In this document: piece after piece, positions 44,676-56,068 of the stretch
Layout of the letters: every line of letters starts with the position of its first letter
How positions within the stretch are numbered: the stretch's first letter is position 1
Assembly (NCBI RefSeq): GCF_013282805.1
Contig: NZ_CP054038.1
Span: forward strand, 1,736,001-1,800,000
DNA from: Microbacterium hominis
Lineage (GTDB): Bacteria > Actinomycetota > Actinomycetes > Actinomycetales > Microbacteriaceae
DNA: 64,000 bases
Reading direction: 5' to 3'
Made by a program: the position numbers and the translations under genes
Notes under the pieces: generated by a model
Database searches by the model: none
What the model was told of the DNA's origin: nothing
Seen by the model: the letters and a program-made list of their open reading frames with translations, nothing else

Positions 44676-46756
44676 CGGGACTCCTTCACGTGCAGGATGT
44701 GGACGGGTTCGCGGAAGGCGTCGAGCATGACGAAGTTGTGATCGGACCAGGTCCAGCTCTGGCCCGTGATCAGATCCTCCACCTCGTACGTGTCGCCGGG
44801 GTCGACGCCCCACACCCGGGTGTCGAGGTGGACCATGGTCTGGCGCACCGAGTGCGGGTCGGTGTTGACGACGACGATGATCGTGTCGCTGCGCCCCGAC
44901 GGCGACAGAGCGGCGTCGAGATGCTTCACGTAGACGAGGATCGCGTCGTCGTCGCTCCAGTGGATGCTGATGTTGCGCAGCTGCCGGAGGGCGGGGTGCT
45001 CCCGGCGGATCTCGTTCAGGCGCGTGAGGAAGGGGGCGAGGGAGTCTCCGCGGGCCTCGGCACCCTGCCAGTCGCGGAACTTGTACTCGTACTTCTCGTT
45101 GTCGATGTTCTCTTCCGAGCCGGGCCGGGCGACGTTCTCGAACAGTTCGTACCCCGCGTACACCCCGTACGTCGGCGCCGCGGTGGCCGCGATGGCCGCG
45201 CGGATCACGTACGCGGGCCGTCCGCCGAACTGGAGGTACTCGGTGAGGATGTCCGGGGTGTTGACGAAGAGGTTGGGGCGGACGAAGTCGTCGGTGTCGT
45301 GCGCCAGCCCGCGCAGGAACTCCTCGAGCTGCTCCTTGGTGTTGCGCCAGGTGAAGTACGTGTAGCTCTGCTGGAACCCCGCCGAGGCGAGCGACTGCAG
45401 CGGTGCGGGGCGGGTGAAGGCCTCCGCGAGGAAGACGATGTCGGGATGGTCCGCGCGGATCGTGCGGATCAGCCACTCCCAGAATTGCAGCGGCTTGGTG
45501 TGCGGGTTGTCGACGCGGAAGATGCGCACGCCCTGCGTGATCCAGTGGCGGACGATCCGCAGCACCTCGGCCCGGATGCCGTCCGGGTCGTTGTCGAAGT
45601 TGACCGGATAGATGTCCTGGTACTTCTTCGGCGGGTTCTCCGCATACGCGATGGACCCGTCGGGAAGCGTGGTGAACCACTCCGGGTGCGCCTGCACCCA
45701 GGGGTGGTCGGGGGCCGCTTGAAGGGCGAGGTCCAGGGCGACCTCGATGCCTTCTGCGCGGGCGGCGCGGACGAATGCGCGGAAGTCCGCCAGCGATCCG
45801 AGATCCGGGTGCACGGTGTCGTGCCCGCCTTCGGCGGCGCCGATCGCCCACGGCGACCCGGGATCACCGGGCTTCGGGTCCAGCGTGTTGTTGCGCCCCT
45901 TGCGGTTGATGCGGCCGATCGGATGGATCGGGGGCAGATACAGCACGTCGAAGCCCATGCGAGCGACCGCAGGGAGACGCCGTGCCGCGCTGCGGAAGGT
46001 GCCGCTCTTGATCGTGCCGTCCTTGAACCGACGGGCTCCCTCGGAGCGGGGGAAGAACTCGTACCACGCGCCGACGCCGGCTCGCTCCCGTTCGACGAGC
46101 ACCTCGAGCGGGTCGCCGAGGGTCATGAGCGAGGTCAGGGGCCGCGCGGCGAACGCGGCGGTGAGCGACGGGTCGCGCACGACGGCGAGGGCGGCGTCCG
46201 GATCGGTGGCGGGGTCGCGCAGGACGACGGCGGCGGCGGAGAGCTCGCGGCGCTGTGCGACCGGACGGCTGCGCTCGGCCCCCGCGCGGGTGAGCAGCTG
46301 CGCACCGATCTCCTGCATGAGCGGCACATCGACGCCCGCGGCGATCTTCAGCTCCGCGGCGTGCTGCCAGGTGCCGAAGTCATCGCCGAACGACTCGAAG
46401 CGGAACCGCCAGATGCCCTCTTCGAGGAGCGCCACGTGCGTCTCCCACTGGTCGAATCCGTCGTGGAGGGCGTGGAGGCGGTGCAGCGACACGTCGCCGG
46501 AAGGGGCAGTCAGTCTCAGCTGCACGCCGATGCGGTCGTGCCCCTCGCGGAACGAGGTCACCCGGAACGGAACGACTTCGCCCGCGTACGCCTTCGGCAC
46601 GAACGCGCCCCACGGGACCGAGGGCGACGGCTTGGCGAGGGGGACGCGCTGCGCGACGGTCGAGCGGTCGGACTCCCACTCGGACGCATCCCGCACGGGG
46701 ATCGAGCTGCTGCTGCGCCAGGAGAGGGGCTGAGGGGCACGTGTCGTCTTAGCCAC
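44672..46756 (-). CDS. glgE: Alpha-1,4-glucan:maltose-1-phosphate maltosyltransferase GlgE
   Basis: GlgE extends alpha-1,4-glucan using maltose-1-phosphate (GH13_3). The 694-residue protein has an N-terminal beta domain, DVLYLPPIHPIGRINRKGRNN, a disordered-looking insert rich in Gly and Pro, the nucleophile Asp in GVRIFRVDNPHTKPLQFWEW, the acid Glu in VFLAEAFTRP and GGRPAYVIRAAIAAT, all family-specific. A GTG start at 46756 follows TAGGTT by 6 nt, suggesting a leaderless mRNA. The partner enzymes TreS and maltokinase (Pep2), or GlgM, that make maltose-1-phosphate are not in this window. Confidence 0.97.
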   Translation of the reverse strand: MAKTTRAPQPLSWRSSSSIPVRDASEWESDRSTVAQRVPLAKPSPSVPWGAFVPKAYAGEVVPFRVTSFREGHDRIGVQLRLTAPSGDVSLHRLHALHDGFDQWETHVALLEEGIWRFRFESFGDDFGTWQHAAELKIAAGVDVPLMQEIGAQLLTRAGAERSRPVAQRRELSAAAVVLRDPATDPDAALAVVRDPSLTAAFAARPLTSLMTLGDPLEVLVERERAGVGAWYEFFPRSEGARRFKDGTIKSGTFRSAARRLPAVARMGFDVLYLPPIHPIGRINRKGRNNTLDPKPGDPGSPWAIGAAEGGHDTVHPDLGSLADFRAFVRAARAEGIEVALDLALQAAPDHPWVQAHPEWFTTLPDGSIAYAENPPKKYQDIYPVNFDNDPDGIRAEVLRIVRHWITQGVRIFRVDNPHTKPLQFWEWLIRTIRADHPDIVFLAEAFTRPAPLQSLASAGFQQSYTYFTWRNTKEQLEEFLRGLAHDTDDFVRPNLFVNTPDILTEYLQFGGRPAYVIRAAIAATAAPTYGVYAGYELFENVARPGSEENIDNEKYEYKFRDWQGAEARGDSLAPFLTRLNEIRREHPALRQLRNISIHWSDDDAILVYVKHLDAALSPSGRSDTIIVVVNTDPHSVRQTMVHLDTRVWGVDPGDTYEVEDLITGQSWTWSDHNFVMLDAFREPVHILHVKESR

Positions 46757-46762
46757 GTCTCG

Positions 46763-46768
46763 AACCTA
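46763..46768 (-). promoter_or_regulatory. -10 box of a leaderless glgE promoter
   Basis: TAGGTT on the minus strand, 6 nt before the GTG. Confidence 0.5.
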
Positions 46769-46824
46769 TCGCGCGCGCCCCGCTGGAGACAGGAGGCGCC
46801 GGCGGGACGGCATCCACGAAACGA

Positions 46825-48909
46825 TCACTCGGCACGGAACAGATGCATCCCCGTGCCGGGCAGAGGCACGACCTCTCCGGGCGCGAAGGCGCGGCCTTCG
46901 CCGGCAGGACGCTCGTCGAAGCTCGTCCACAGCGACACGAAGCGCGTCACACCATCGATCCTCGGCAGCGACGCCTCGACGGGATGCTCGGATCCGTGGA
47001 CGATGAGCAGAATCCGGTTGAACTCCTCGTTCTCGGGCGTAGAGGTGGCCACGTACTGGAGCGTGCGGTGGGCGGGACTGGTCCAGCGCTCGCCGGACAT
47101 CGTCTCGCCGCGCTCGTCGTACCAGTCCATCACCGACGCCGACGGCGTGTGCTCGTCGAGCCGGGCGAAGCGGATGGGGCGCAGAGCCGGATTCTCCCGT
47201 CGGACCTCCAGCAGCCGCCGCACGTGCGCGCGCAGATCGTCCTGCCAGGGAGCGTGATCCCACGACAGCCAGGTCAGCGGCGAATCGTGGCAGTACGCGT
47301 TGTTGTTGCCGCGCTGCGTGCGGCCGAACTCGTCGCCCGCGGTCAGCATGGGCACCCCGGCCGACAGCAGGAGGGTGCCCAGAAGATTGCGCATCGCCTT
47401 GCGTCGGGTGGCGAGAATGCCGGGGTCGTCGGTGCGCCCCTCGGCGCCGTGATTGAACGAGCGGTTCGTGTCGGCGCCGTCGCGGTTCTGCTCGCCGTTG
47501 CCGAGATTGTGCTTGACGTCGTAGGCGACCAGATCGTGCAGGGTGAACCCGTCGTGCGCCGTCACGAAGTTCACGCTCGCCAGTGGCCCGCGCTCGGGGC
47601 TGAACGTGTTCGACGAGCCCGCCAGCCGCGTCGCGAGGCCTCCGACGCCGACCGGGGCGGTCGAGGCGCGGCGCGCGTAATCGACGTCGGAGAGCCAGAA
47701 ATTGCGCACGCGGTCGCGGTAGCGGTCGTTCCACTCCATCCAGCCGTCGCCGAAGTTGCCGGTCTGCCACCCGCCCATGCCGACGTCCCAGGGCTCGGCG
47801 ATCTTCTTGACCCCCGCCAGCAGCGGATCGTCGATGATCGCGCGCAGCAGCGGATGGTCGGGGGTGAAGTGGTGGGCGGCGTCGCGACCGAGCGTGGCGG
47901 CAAGGTCGAGGCGGAAGCCGTCTATCTGCATCTCCTCGGCCCAGTACCTCATCGAGTCGAGCACCAGCCGCGCCGCGGCATCCACCGAGGTGTTCACGGA
48001 GTTGCCGCACCCGGTGACGTCGATGTACGCGCCGTCGGGCTGCTGACGGTAGTAGGCCGCGTTGTCGATGCCGCGCAGGCTCGACCGTGGCCCGCCGATG
48101 GCCTCCTCGGCGGTGTGGTTGTAGACGACGTCGAGGATGACCTCGAGTCCCGCCTGGTGGAGGAGCTTGACCATCCCCTTGAACTCGCGCAGCACGGCAT
48201 CGGGGCCTTCCGCGCGCGCCTGGTCGGTCGCGTAGGCCGCGTGGGGGGTGAAGAAGTTGAGGGTGTTGTAGCCCCAGTAGTTCGAGAGCCCGTGCTGGAG
48301 CAGCCGCGGCTCGGTGACGAACGCGTGCACGGGCAGCAGCTCGATGCTCGTGATCCCCAGGTCGAGGAAGTGCTCGATCATCGCCGGGTGGGCGAGCCCG
48401 GCGTACGTGCCGTGCAGCGCGGGCGGCACCGCCGGGTGGCGCTTGGACAGACCCTTCACGTGCCCCTCGTAGATCACCGTGCGATCGAGGGGGACGGCCG
48501 GCTTGCGCACGTCGCCCCAGTCGAAGGTCCGGTTCACCACGACCGAGCGCCAATCGCCGTAGCCGCCGCTGACGAGCCCCTTCGAGTACGGCTCGACCAG
48601 CAGCGTGCCGCCGTTGAAGGTGTTCCCGGCGCCCGTCGGTCCGTCCACCCGCACGGCGTAGCGCGCGCCCGGCTTCAGACGCGGCGTCGTCACGCTCCAG
48701 ACGTCGCCCCCGACCGGTTCGAGGGCGATGGTCTCGGTGATCCAGTCGAGGTCGGTGCGATCGAAGACGACCAGCTCGACCGTGGATGCCGCGCCCGACC
48801 AGACCCGCAGGGTGCCGCCGTCGGGGCCGAGCGTGACTCCCAGATCGTCGAGGTCGGAGCTGAGGAGTCCCGGCGGGGCGATCCGCGCGGAAGGATCCGG
48901 GCTGAGCAT
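46825..48909 (-). CDS. glgX: Glycogen debranching enzyme GlgX (second copy)
   Basis: A 694-residue GH13 debranching enzyme, with DVVYNHTAEEAIGGPRSSL, the nucleophile in DGFRLDLAATLGRD, the acid Glu in KKIAEPWDVGMGGWQTGNF and FVTAHDGFTLHD. It differs clearly from the copy at 16398 (its N-terminus is SSDLDDLGVTLGPDGGTLRVW), so the two are not a recent duplication. It lies next to glgE-glgB but is transcribed from its own promoter (TACTGT, 7 nt before the ATG). Here it would debranch storage glucan. The specificity difference between the two copies is not visible from sequence. Confidence 0.94.
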   Translation of the reverse strand: MLSPDPSARIAPPGLLSSDLDDLGVTLGPDGGTLRVWSGAASTVELVVFDRTDLDWITETIALEPVGGDVWSVTTPRLKPGARYAVRVDGPTGAGNTFNGGTLLVEPYSKGLVSGGYGDWRSVVVNRTFDWGDVRKPAVPLDRTVIYEGHVKGLSKRHPAVPPALHGTYAGLAHPAMIEHFLDLGITSIELLPVHAFVTEPRLLQHGLSNYWGYNTLNFFTPHAAYATDQARAEGPDAVLREFKGMVKLLHQAGLEVILDVVYNHTAEEAIGGPRSSLRGIDNAAYYRQQPDGAYIDVTGCGNSVNTSVDAAARLVLDSMRYWAEEMQIDGFRLDLAATLGRDAAHHFTPDHPLLRAIIDDPLLAGVKKIAEPWDVGMGGWQTGNFGDGWMEWNDRYRDRVRNFWLSDVDYARRASTAPVGVGGLATRLAGSSNTFSPERGPLASVNFVTAHDGFTLHDLVAYDVKHNLGNGEQNRDGADTNRSFNHGAEGRTDDPGILATRRKAMRNLLGTLLLSAGVPMLTAGDEFGRTQRGNNNAYCHDSPLTWLSWDHAPWQDDLRAHVRRLLEVRRENPALRPIRFARLDEHTPSASVMDWYDERGETMSGERWTSPAHRTLQYVATSTPENEEFNRILLIVHGSEHPVEASLPRIDGVTRFVSLWTSFDERPAGEGRAFAPGEVVPLPGTGMHLFRAE

Positions 48910-48916
48910 GCGATCT

Positions 48917-48922
48917 ACAGTA
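48917..48922 (-). promoter_or_regulatory. -10 box of a leaderless promoter for the second glgX
   Basis: TACTGT on the minus strand, 7 nt before the ATG at 48909. Confidence 0.45.
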
Positions 48923-48966
48923 GTGAGGCAGTGAGTCCAGGAGGTTACGCCGAGCGGGAGGTGCCG

Positions 48967-50148
48967 ATGGTCGTCTATCTCGATCACGCCGCCACGACGC
49001 CGTTGCGCGCCGAGGCGCGCGAGGCCTGGCTCGCCGCGGCGGCCCTGACGGGCAACGCGTCGTCGATCCACGGCGCGGGTCAGGCGGCGCGTCGGCTGCT
49101 CGAGGAGTCCCGTGAGCGCCTGGCCGTCGTTCTCGGCTGCGATCCGATCGAGGTCGTGCTGACCTCGGGCGGCACCGAATCGGTCAACCTCGCCCTCCAA
49201 GGGCTCTGGCGCGCGGGCGGCGGCGACGGACCGGTGGTGCTTCCCGACGGCGAGCACCACGCGACCCTCGACACCGTGGCCGCCCTCGCCCGCGACGGCG
49301 CCCCGGTGCGCGCGGTGCGGCTCGACGAGCGCGGGGCGATCCCGGTGGCCCGTTTCCGCGCGGCGCTGGAGGGCGCCGCGCTGGCCACGGCGCTCGCGGC
49401 CAACAACGAGGTGGGCACCGTCAACGACGTCGTGGGGCTCGCGGCGGCGGCCGCGGATGCCGGGGTCGCGCTGCACGTCGACGCGATCGCCGCGCTCGGG
49501 CACATCCCCGTGGACGTCCGCCGCTGGCGGGGCGACGCGGTCGGCGGCACCGGTCTGGTCGCCGTCAGCGTCTCCGGGCACAAGGTCGGCGCGCCGGTCG
49601 GAGTCGGCGCGCTGGTCGTCTCGCGTGCCGCCGAGCCCCGTGCCCTGCTGCACGGGGGAGGTCAGCAGCGGGGCCTGCGGGCCGGCACCCAGGATGTCGC
49701 GGGCGCGGCGGCCTTCGCCGCGGCCGCGGAGTGCGCCGAATCCGAGCGCGAGGCAGAGGACGTGCGGCTGCGCGCTCTCGCGCGCGAGCTCGTGGCGCGG
49801 GTGCGCGCCGGGGTTCCCGATGCCGTGCTGCTGGGCGATCCCGATCGGCGGCTCCCCGGCAACGTGCACCTGCTTCTCCCGGGCGCCGCGGGCGAGACGC
49901 TCCTGTTCCTGCTCGATCAGGCCGGGATCAGCGTGTCGACCGGATCGGCGTGCCAGGCGGGCGTGCCCGAGCCCTCCCACGTCGTCATGGCCTTGGGGCG
50001 AAGCGAGATCGAGGCGCGGCAGGTGCTGCGGGTCACCCTGGGGCGCACCTCCACGGCCGCCGACGTCGCGGCGTTCGCGGCGGCCCTTCCGGCCGCCGTG
50101 GAGCGTGCGCGCGCGGCATCCGGCCCCCGCTCAGGCGGCGGTTCGTAG
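48967..50148 (+). CDS. Cysteine desulfurase (NifS/IscS type)
   Basis: A PLP enzyme that takes sulfur from cysteine. The 393-residue protein begins VVYLDHAATTPL and has His97/His98 in DGEHHAT, the PLP Lys206 in SVSGHKVGAPVGVGAL and the persulfide Cys319 in STGSACQAG, all as in IscS/NifS class I enzymes. ANNEVGTVNDV is the substrate-side segment. The ATG at 48967 has GGGAGG at normal distance. The mnmA gene begins 9 bp after the stop, so this enzyme likely feeds sulfur to MnmA for 2-thiouridine in tRNA, though iron-sulfur cluster work is also possible. Confidence 0.95.
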   Translation: MVVYLDHAATTPLRAEAREAWLAAAALTGNASSIHGAGQAARRLLEESRERLAVVLGCDPIEVVLTSGGTESVNLALQGLWRAGGGDGPVVLPDGEHHATLDTVAALARDGAPVRAVRLDERGAIPVARFRAALEGAALATALAANNEVGTVNDVVGLAAAAADAGVALHVDAIAALGHIPVDVRRWRGDAVGGTGLVAVSVSGHKVGAPVGVGALVVSRAAEPRALLHGGGQQRGLRAGTQDVAGAAAFAAAAECAESEREAEDVRLRALARELVARVRAGVPDAVLLGDPDRRLPGNVHLLLPGAAGETLLFLLDQAGISVSTGSACQAGVPEPSHVVMALGRSEIEARQVLRVTLGRTSTAADVAAFAAALPAAVERARAASGPRSGGGS

Positions 50149-50151
50149 ACT
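50146..50151 (+). promoter_or_regulatory. -10 box of a leaderless mnmA promoter
   Basis: TAGACT overlapping the stop of the cysteine desulfurase gene, 6 nt before the mnmA ATG. Confidence 0.55.
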
Positions 50152-50157
50152 GGGACG

Positions 50158-51255
50158 ATGCGGATCCTGGCGGCCATGAGCGGCGGCGTCGATTCCGCCG
50201 TGGCGGCAGCACGTGCCGTCGAGGCGGGACACGACGTCGTCGGAGTCCACCTCGCCCTCTCGCGCGCCGGAGGCACCCTGCGCACCGGCAGTCGCGGCTG
50301 CTGCACGATCGAGGATGCGATGGATGCCCGTCGGGCAGCCGATCGCCTGGGCATCCCCTTCTACGTGTGGGACTTCTCGGAGCGCTTCCGCGACGACGTC
50401 ATCGAGGACTTCGTCGCGGAGTACCGTGCCGGGCGCACGCCCAACCCGTGCATGCGATGCAACGAGAAGATCAAGTTCGCGGCCCTTCTGGAGCGAGCGC
50501 TCGAGCTCGGCTTCGACGCGGTGTGCACCGGCCACTACGCGACGCTCGTGGACGGCCCCGAGGGCCTGGAGCTCCACCGTGCGTCGGATGCCGCGAAGGA
50601 CCAGTCCTACGTCCTGGGAGTGCTCACCGCCGACCAGCTCGCGCACACCTACTTCCCGCTCGGCTCGACCCCGTCGAAGGCCGTGGTGCGCGCCGAGGCC
50701 GCCGCGCGCGGCCTCTCGGTGGCGCAGAAGCCCGACAGCCACGACATCTGCTTCATCCCCGACGGCGACACGAAGGGCTGGCTCGCCGAGAAGGTCGGCA
50801 CGGCGACCGGTGAGATCGTCGACCGCGCCGGGGCGGTGGTGGGCTCCCACGAGGGCGCGCACGCCTTCACCGTCGGCCAGCGTCGCGGCCTCTCGCTCGG
50901 GGTTCCCGCACCCGACGGCAAGCCCCGCTTCGTGCTGGAGGTGCGGCCGGTCTCGAACACCGTCGTGGTCGGGCCGAAGGAGGCCCTGGCCACCGCGCAG
51001 ATCGCGGGGGAGCGCTACTCGTGGGCCGGGCGGCCCCAGCCTGACGGCGTGTTCGACTGCCACGTGCAGATCCGTGCGCACGCCGAGCCGGTGCCGGCGG
51101 TCGCGACGCTCGCCGACGGCGTGCTGTCGGTGCGCCCCGAGAGCCCATTCGACGGCGTCGCGCCGGGACAGACCGCCGTGCTCTACCTCGGCACCCGCGT
51201 GCTCGGCCAGTTCACGATCGACACCACCGTGTCGGCTGCACCCGTCGACGCCTGA
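50158..51255 (+). CDS. mnmA: tRNA-uridine 2-sulfurtransferase MnmA
   Basis: MnmA adds sulfur to U34 of tRNAs for Lys, Glu and Gln. The 365-residue protein has the PP-loop SGGVDS at 8-13, the two catalytic cysteines Cys98 (NPCMRCN) and Cys198 (DSHDICFI), and the C-terminal beta-barrel with FTVGQRRGL. No Shine-Dalgarno is seen; TAGACT 6 nt before the ATG suggests a leaderless transcript. It follows a cysteine desulfurase and precedes ligA, an order common in Actinobacteria. Confidence 0.97.
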   Translation: MRILAAMSGGVDSAVAAARAVEAGHDVVGVHLALSRAGGTLRTGSRGCCTIEDAMDARRAADRLGIPFYVWDFSERFRDDVIEDFVAEYRAGRTPNPCMRCNEKIKFAALLERALELGFDAVCTGHYATLVDGPEGLELHRASDAAKDQSYVLGVLTADQLAHTYFPLGSTPSKAVVRAEAAARGLSVAQKPDSHDICFIPDGDTKGWLAEKVGTATGEIVDRAGAVVGSHEGAHAFTVGQRRGLSLGVPAPDGKPRFVLEVRPVSNTVVVGPKEALATAQIAGERYSWAGRPQPDGVFDCHVQIRAHAEPVPAVATLADGVLSVRPESPFDGVAPGQTAVLYLGTRVLGQFTIDTTVSAAPVDA

Positions 51256-51278
51256 CGGCCGTTGTCGGCGGTCGCTCC

Positions 51279-53654
<2,376 letters not shown>

Positions 53655-53678
53655 AGCGGCGCGCGGGAGGATCGCCTC

Positions 53679-53987
53679 ATGGCGCAGTGGCTCTATCGCA
53701 TCGTCCCGTCGCGGCCCGGCATGGTGATCGCGCCGACTCCGGAGGAGGAGCGGATCGTCGGCGAGCACTTCCGGTACCTGGTGTCACTGCGTGACGCGGG
53801 AGTGCTGATCCTCGCCGGGCGCACCCAGGAGCATCCCGGCACTTTCGGCATCACGATCTTCGACGCCGACGACGAGCAGGCCGCGCGCGCCGTGCTCGAC
53901 GGCGATCCCGCCGTCGCCGCCGGGGTGTTCACGGCCACCCTGCACCCGTACGCGGTCGCCGTCGCACGGGACGGACTCGTCGGCTGA
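53679..53987 (+). CDS. YCII-domain protein
   Basis: A 102-residue single-domain protein of the YciI-like fold (ferredoxin-like, dimeric). His30 in GEHFRYLVSL and LAGRTQEHPGTFGITIFDADD fit the YCII pattern; the usual catalytic-looking His and Asp pair of the family is at least partly kept. The biochemical role of most YCII proteins is unknown. It starts 24 bp after ligA and converges with the acyl-CoA ligase gene with 6 bp between the stops. No clear regulation is visible. Confidence 0.85.
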   Translation: MAQWLYRIVPSRPGMVIAPTPEEERIVGEHFRYLVSLRDAGVLILAGRTQEHPGTFGITIFDADDEQAARAVLDGDPAVAAGVFTATLHPYAVAVARDGLVG

Positions 53988-53993
53988 GACGCC

Positions 53994-55694
53994 TCAGCTT
54001 CCCGAGGTGAGCGCGAGCAGCGTGTCGCGCACCTGTCGGCGCAGCACCTTGCCGATGAGGGACTTCGGCAGATCATCGACGACGAACACGCGTCGCGGCA
54101 CCTTGTACGGAGTGAGGATGCCGCGGGCGAAGTCGCGGATGGCCTCCACATCGACCTCGGCGCCGGGCGCGACGACGATCGCGGCGACGACCTCTTCGCC
54201 GGAGTGCTCGCTCGGAAGGCCCACCACTGCGGCGTCGTCGACCGAGGGATGCTGGCGCAGTGCGTTCTCGACCTCGGTCGGGGCGACGTTGAAGCCGCCG
54301 GTGATGATGAGCTCCTTGATGCGGTCGACGATGCGCACGAAGCCGCCCTCGTCGATGGTCACGATGTCGCCCGTGCGGAACCAGCCGTCGGCGAAGACGG
54401 CCTCGGTGGCCTCGGGTTTGCCGTAGTACCCGCTGAAGACCTGCGGACCGCGCACGACGAGCTCGCCGCGCTCACCCGGGGCGACGTCGACGGTGGGGTT
54501 GTCGGGGTCGACCACCCGGCACTCCGTTCCCGGCAGGGGGAGGCCGACCGTACCGGGCACCCGGTTCTCGGCGACGGGGTTGGCCATGAGCACCGGCGAG
54601 CACTCGCTGAGCCCGTACCCCTCGACGAGATACCCGCCGGAGGCGCGCTCGAACGGCACGACCAGTTCATGCGGCAGCGCCATGGCCCCCGAGATGGCGA
54701 CCGCGGTGCCCGCGATCGACACGCCCTTCTCCTCGGCGGCCTTCAGCAGGCGATCGGCGATGGGCGGCACGAGAGGCAGGAACGTCGCCGGGTGCTTCTT
54801 GGTCGCCTCCAGCACCATGTCGGGATCGAACCGCGGGAACAGCACCAGGCGCGCTCCCATCGACATCGCGAAGGTGAGGCAGAGGGTCAGCCCGTACGCG
54901 TGGAACATCGGGAGCACGGCGTACACCACGCAGCCGTCGCCGCGCACGATGGAGGGCACCCAGGCCTGGGCCTGCGCCGCATTCGACAGGAGGTTCCGGT
55001 GGGTCAGCGATGCGCCCTTGGGGTTGCCCGTCGTCCCGCTCGTGTACTGGATGAGCGCGAGATCGTCGGTCCCCGGGCGCGGGAAGGAGGCGGCGAGCCG
55101 GTCATGGCGGACGATGTCCTCCCACGGCGTCGTTCCGCGCACCGGTTCGTGGAGGGCCTCGCGCGCGTCGCGGGCCTTCGCGATCGGAAGCTTCAGTGCG
55201 AGTCGGGTGCCCAGCGGCATCGCCTTGATGATGTCCACCGACACCAGGGTCGACACGGCGAGATCGGCGGGGAATTCCTGCACGGTCTTCACCACCTTCG
55301 ACCAGACGATCGCGTGGCGCGCGCCGTGATCCTCGAACTGCTTGCGCAGCTCCCGAGGCGTGTAGAGCGGGTTGTGCTCGATGACCACCGCGCCCAGGCG
55401 CAGGATGGCGTAGAAGGCGACGATGTGCTGCGGGCAGTTCGGCAGCACGATCGCGACCGGGTCTCCCGGGCCCACGCCCTGGGCCCGCAGCCCCGCGGCG
55501 GCACGCTCGATCTGCTCGTTCAGCTCGCGGTAGGAGGTGGTGCGCCCGAAGAACTGCAGGGCGGGGGCGTCGGGATAGTCGCGTGCGGACGCCTCGACGA
55601 TGTCGACGAGGGAGCCGGTCACGGGCTCGAGGTCGGCGGGAACGCCGTCGGCATAGCTGGCGATCCATGGGCGCGGCGGGTCGTACGTCGTCAC
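53994..55694 (-). CDS. Long-chain fatty-acid-CoA ligase (AMP-binding family)
   Basis: A 566-residue adenylate-forming enzyme that activates a fatty acid as an acyl-AMP and then acyl-CoA. The P-loop-like motif is YTSGTTGNPKGASLTH; the later motifs are YGLSECSPV, WFRTGDIVTIDEGGFVRIVDRIKELIITGG in parts, and PKSLIGKVLRRQ with the C-terminal catalytic Lys. No membrane segment is needed. It starts at a GTG with TAGGCT 6 nt upstream. Chain-length preference cannot be read from the sequence. It is divergent from gatC and stands alone. Confidence 0.93.
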   Translation of the reverse strand: MTTYDPPRPWIASYADGVPADLEPVTGSLVDIVEASARDYPDAPALQFFGRTTSYRELNEQIERAAAGLRAQGVGPGDPVAIVLPNCPQHIVAFYAILRLGAVVIEHNPLYTPRELRKQFEDHGARHAIVWSKVVKTVQEFPADLAVSTLVSVDIIKAMPLGTRLALKLPIAKARDAREALHEPVRGTTPWEDIVRHDRLAASFPRPGTDDLALIQYTSGTTGNPKGASLTHRNLLSNAAQAQAWVPSIVRGDGCVVYAVLPMFHAYGLTLCLTFAMSMGARLVLFPRFDPDMVLEATKKHPATFLPLVPPIADRLLKAAEEKGVSIAGTAVAISGAMALPHELVVPFERASGGYLVEGYGLSECSPVLMANPVAENRVPGTVGLPLPGTECRVVDPDNPTVDVAPGERGELVVRGPQVFSGYYGKPEATEAVFADGWFRTGDIVTIDEGGFVRIVDRIKELIITGGFNVAPTEVENALRQHPSVDDAAVVGLPSEHSGEEVVAAIVVAPGAEVDVEAIRDFARGILTPYKVPRRVFVVDDLPKSLIGKVLRRQVRDTLLALTSGS

Positions 55695-55700
55695 CCCACC

Positions 55701-55706
55701 AGCCTA
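55701..55706 (-). promoter_or_regulatory. -10 box of a leaderless promoter for the acyl-CoA ligase gene
   Basis: TAGGCT on the minus strand, 6 nt before the GTG. Confidence 0.5.
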
Positions 55707-55748
55707 CGTCGCCCGCGGCCTCCGCCGTGGGTCGGGGGCGCGACGGCC

Positions 55749-55754
55749 TAGACT
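55749..55754 (+). promoter_or_regulatory. -10 box of a leaderless gatCAB promoter
   Basis: TAGACT, 6 nt before the GTG of gatC. Confidence 0.55.
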
Positions 55755-55760
55755 TGTCTG

Positions 55761-56060
55761 GTGTCTGAAATCACCCCCGATCTCGTGCGCCATCTCGGTG
55801 TGCTCGCCCGGATCCAGCTGAGCGACGAGGAGGTCGAGCGCCTCACCGGCCAGCTCGACGTCATCGTCGACAACATCGCCAAGGTGTCCGAGGTCGCCAC
55901 CCCCGACGTGACGGCGACCAGCCACCCGGTCGCGATGGAGAACGTGTTCCGCCCCGACGTCGTCGGCGATCTGCTGACCCCCGCGCAGGTGCTGCAGAAC
56001 GCCCCGGATGCCGCCGACGGCCGCTTCCGGGTGACCGCGATCCTCGGCGAAGAGCAGTAA
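55761..56060 (+). CDS. gatC: Aspartyl/glutamyl-tRNA amidotransferase subunit C
   Basis: GatC is the small subunit that wraps around GatA and stabilises the GatCAB complex. The 99-residue protein has [22 protein letters not shown] near the start and ends in FRVTAIL, as usual. The GTG start follows TAGACT by 6 nt. It is first in gatC-gatA-gatB; gatA begins 8 bp after its stop with AAGGGAAGA in front. Confidence 0.96.
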   Translation: MSEITPDLVRHLGVLARIQLSDEEVERLTGQLDVIVDNIAKVSEVATPDVTATSHPVAMENVFRPDVVGDLLTPAQVLQNAPDAADGRFRVTAILGEEQ

Positions 56061-56068
56061 GGGAAGAC

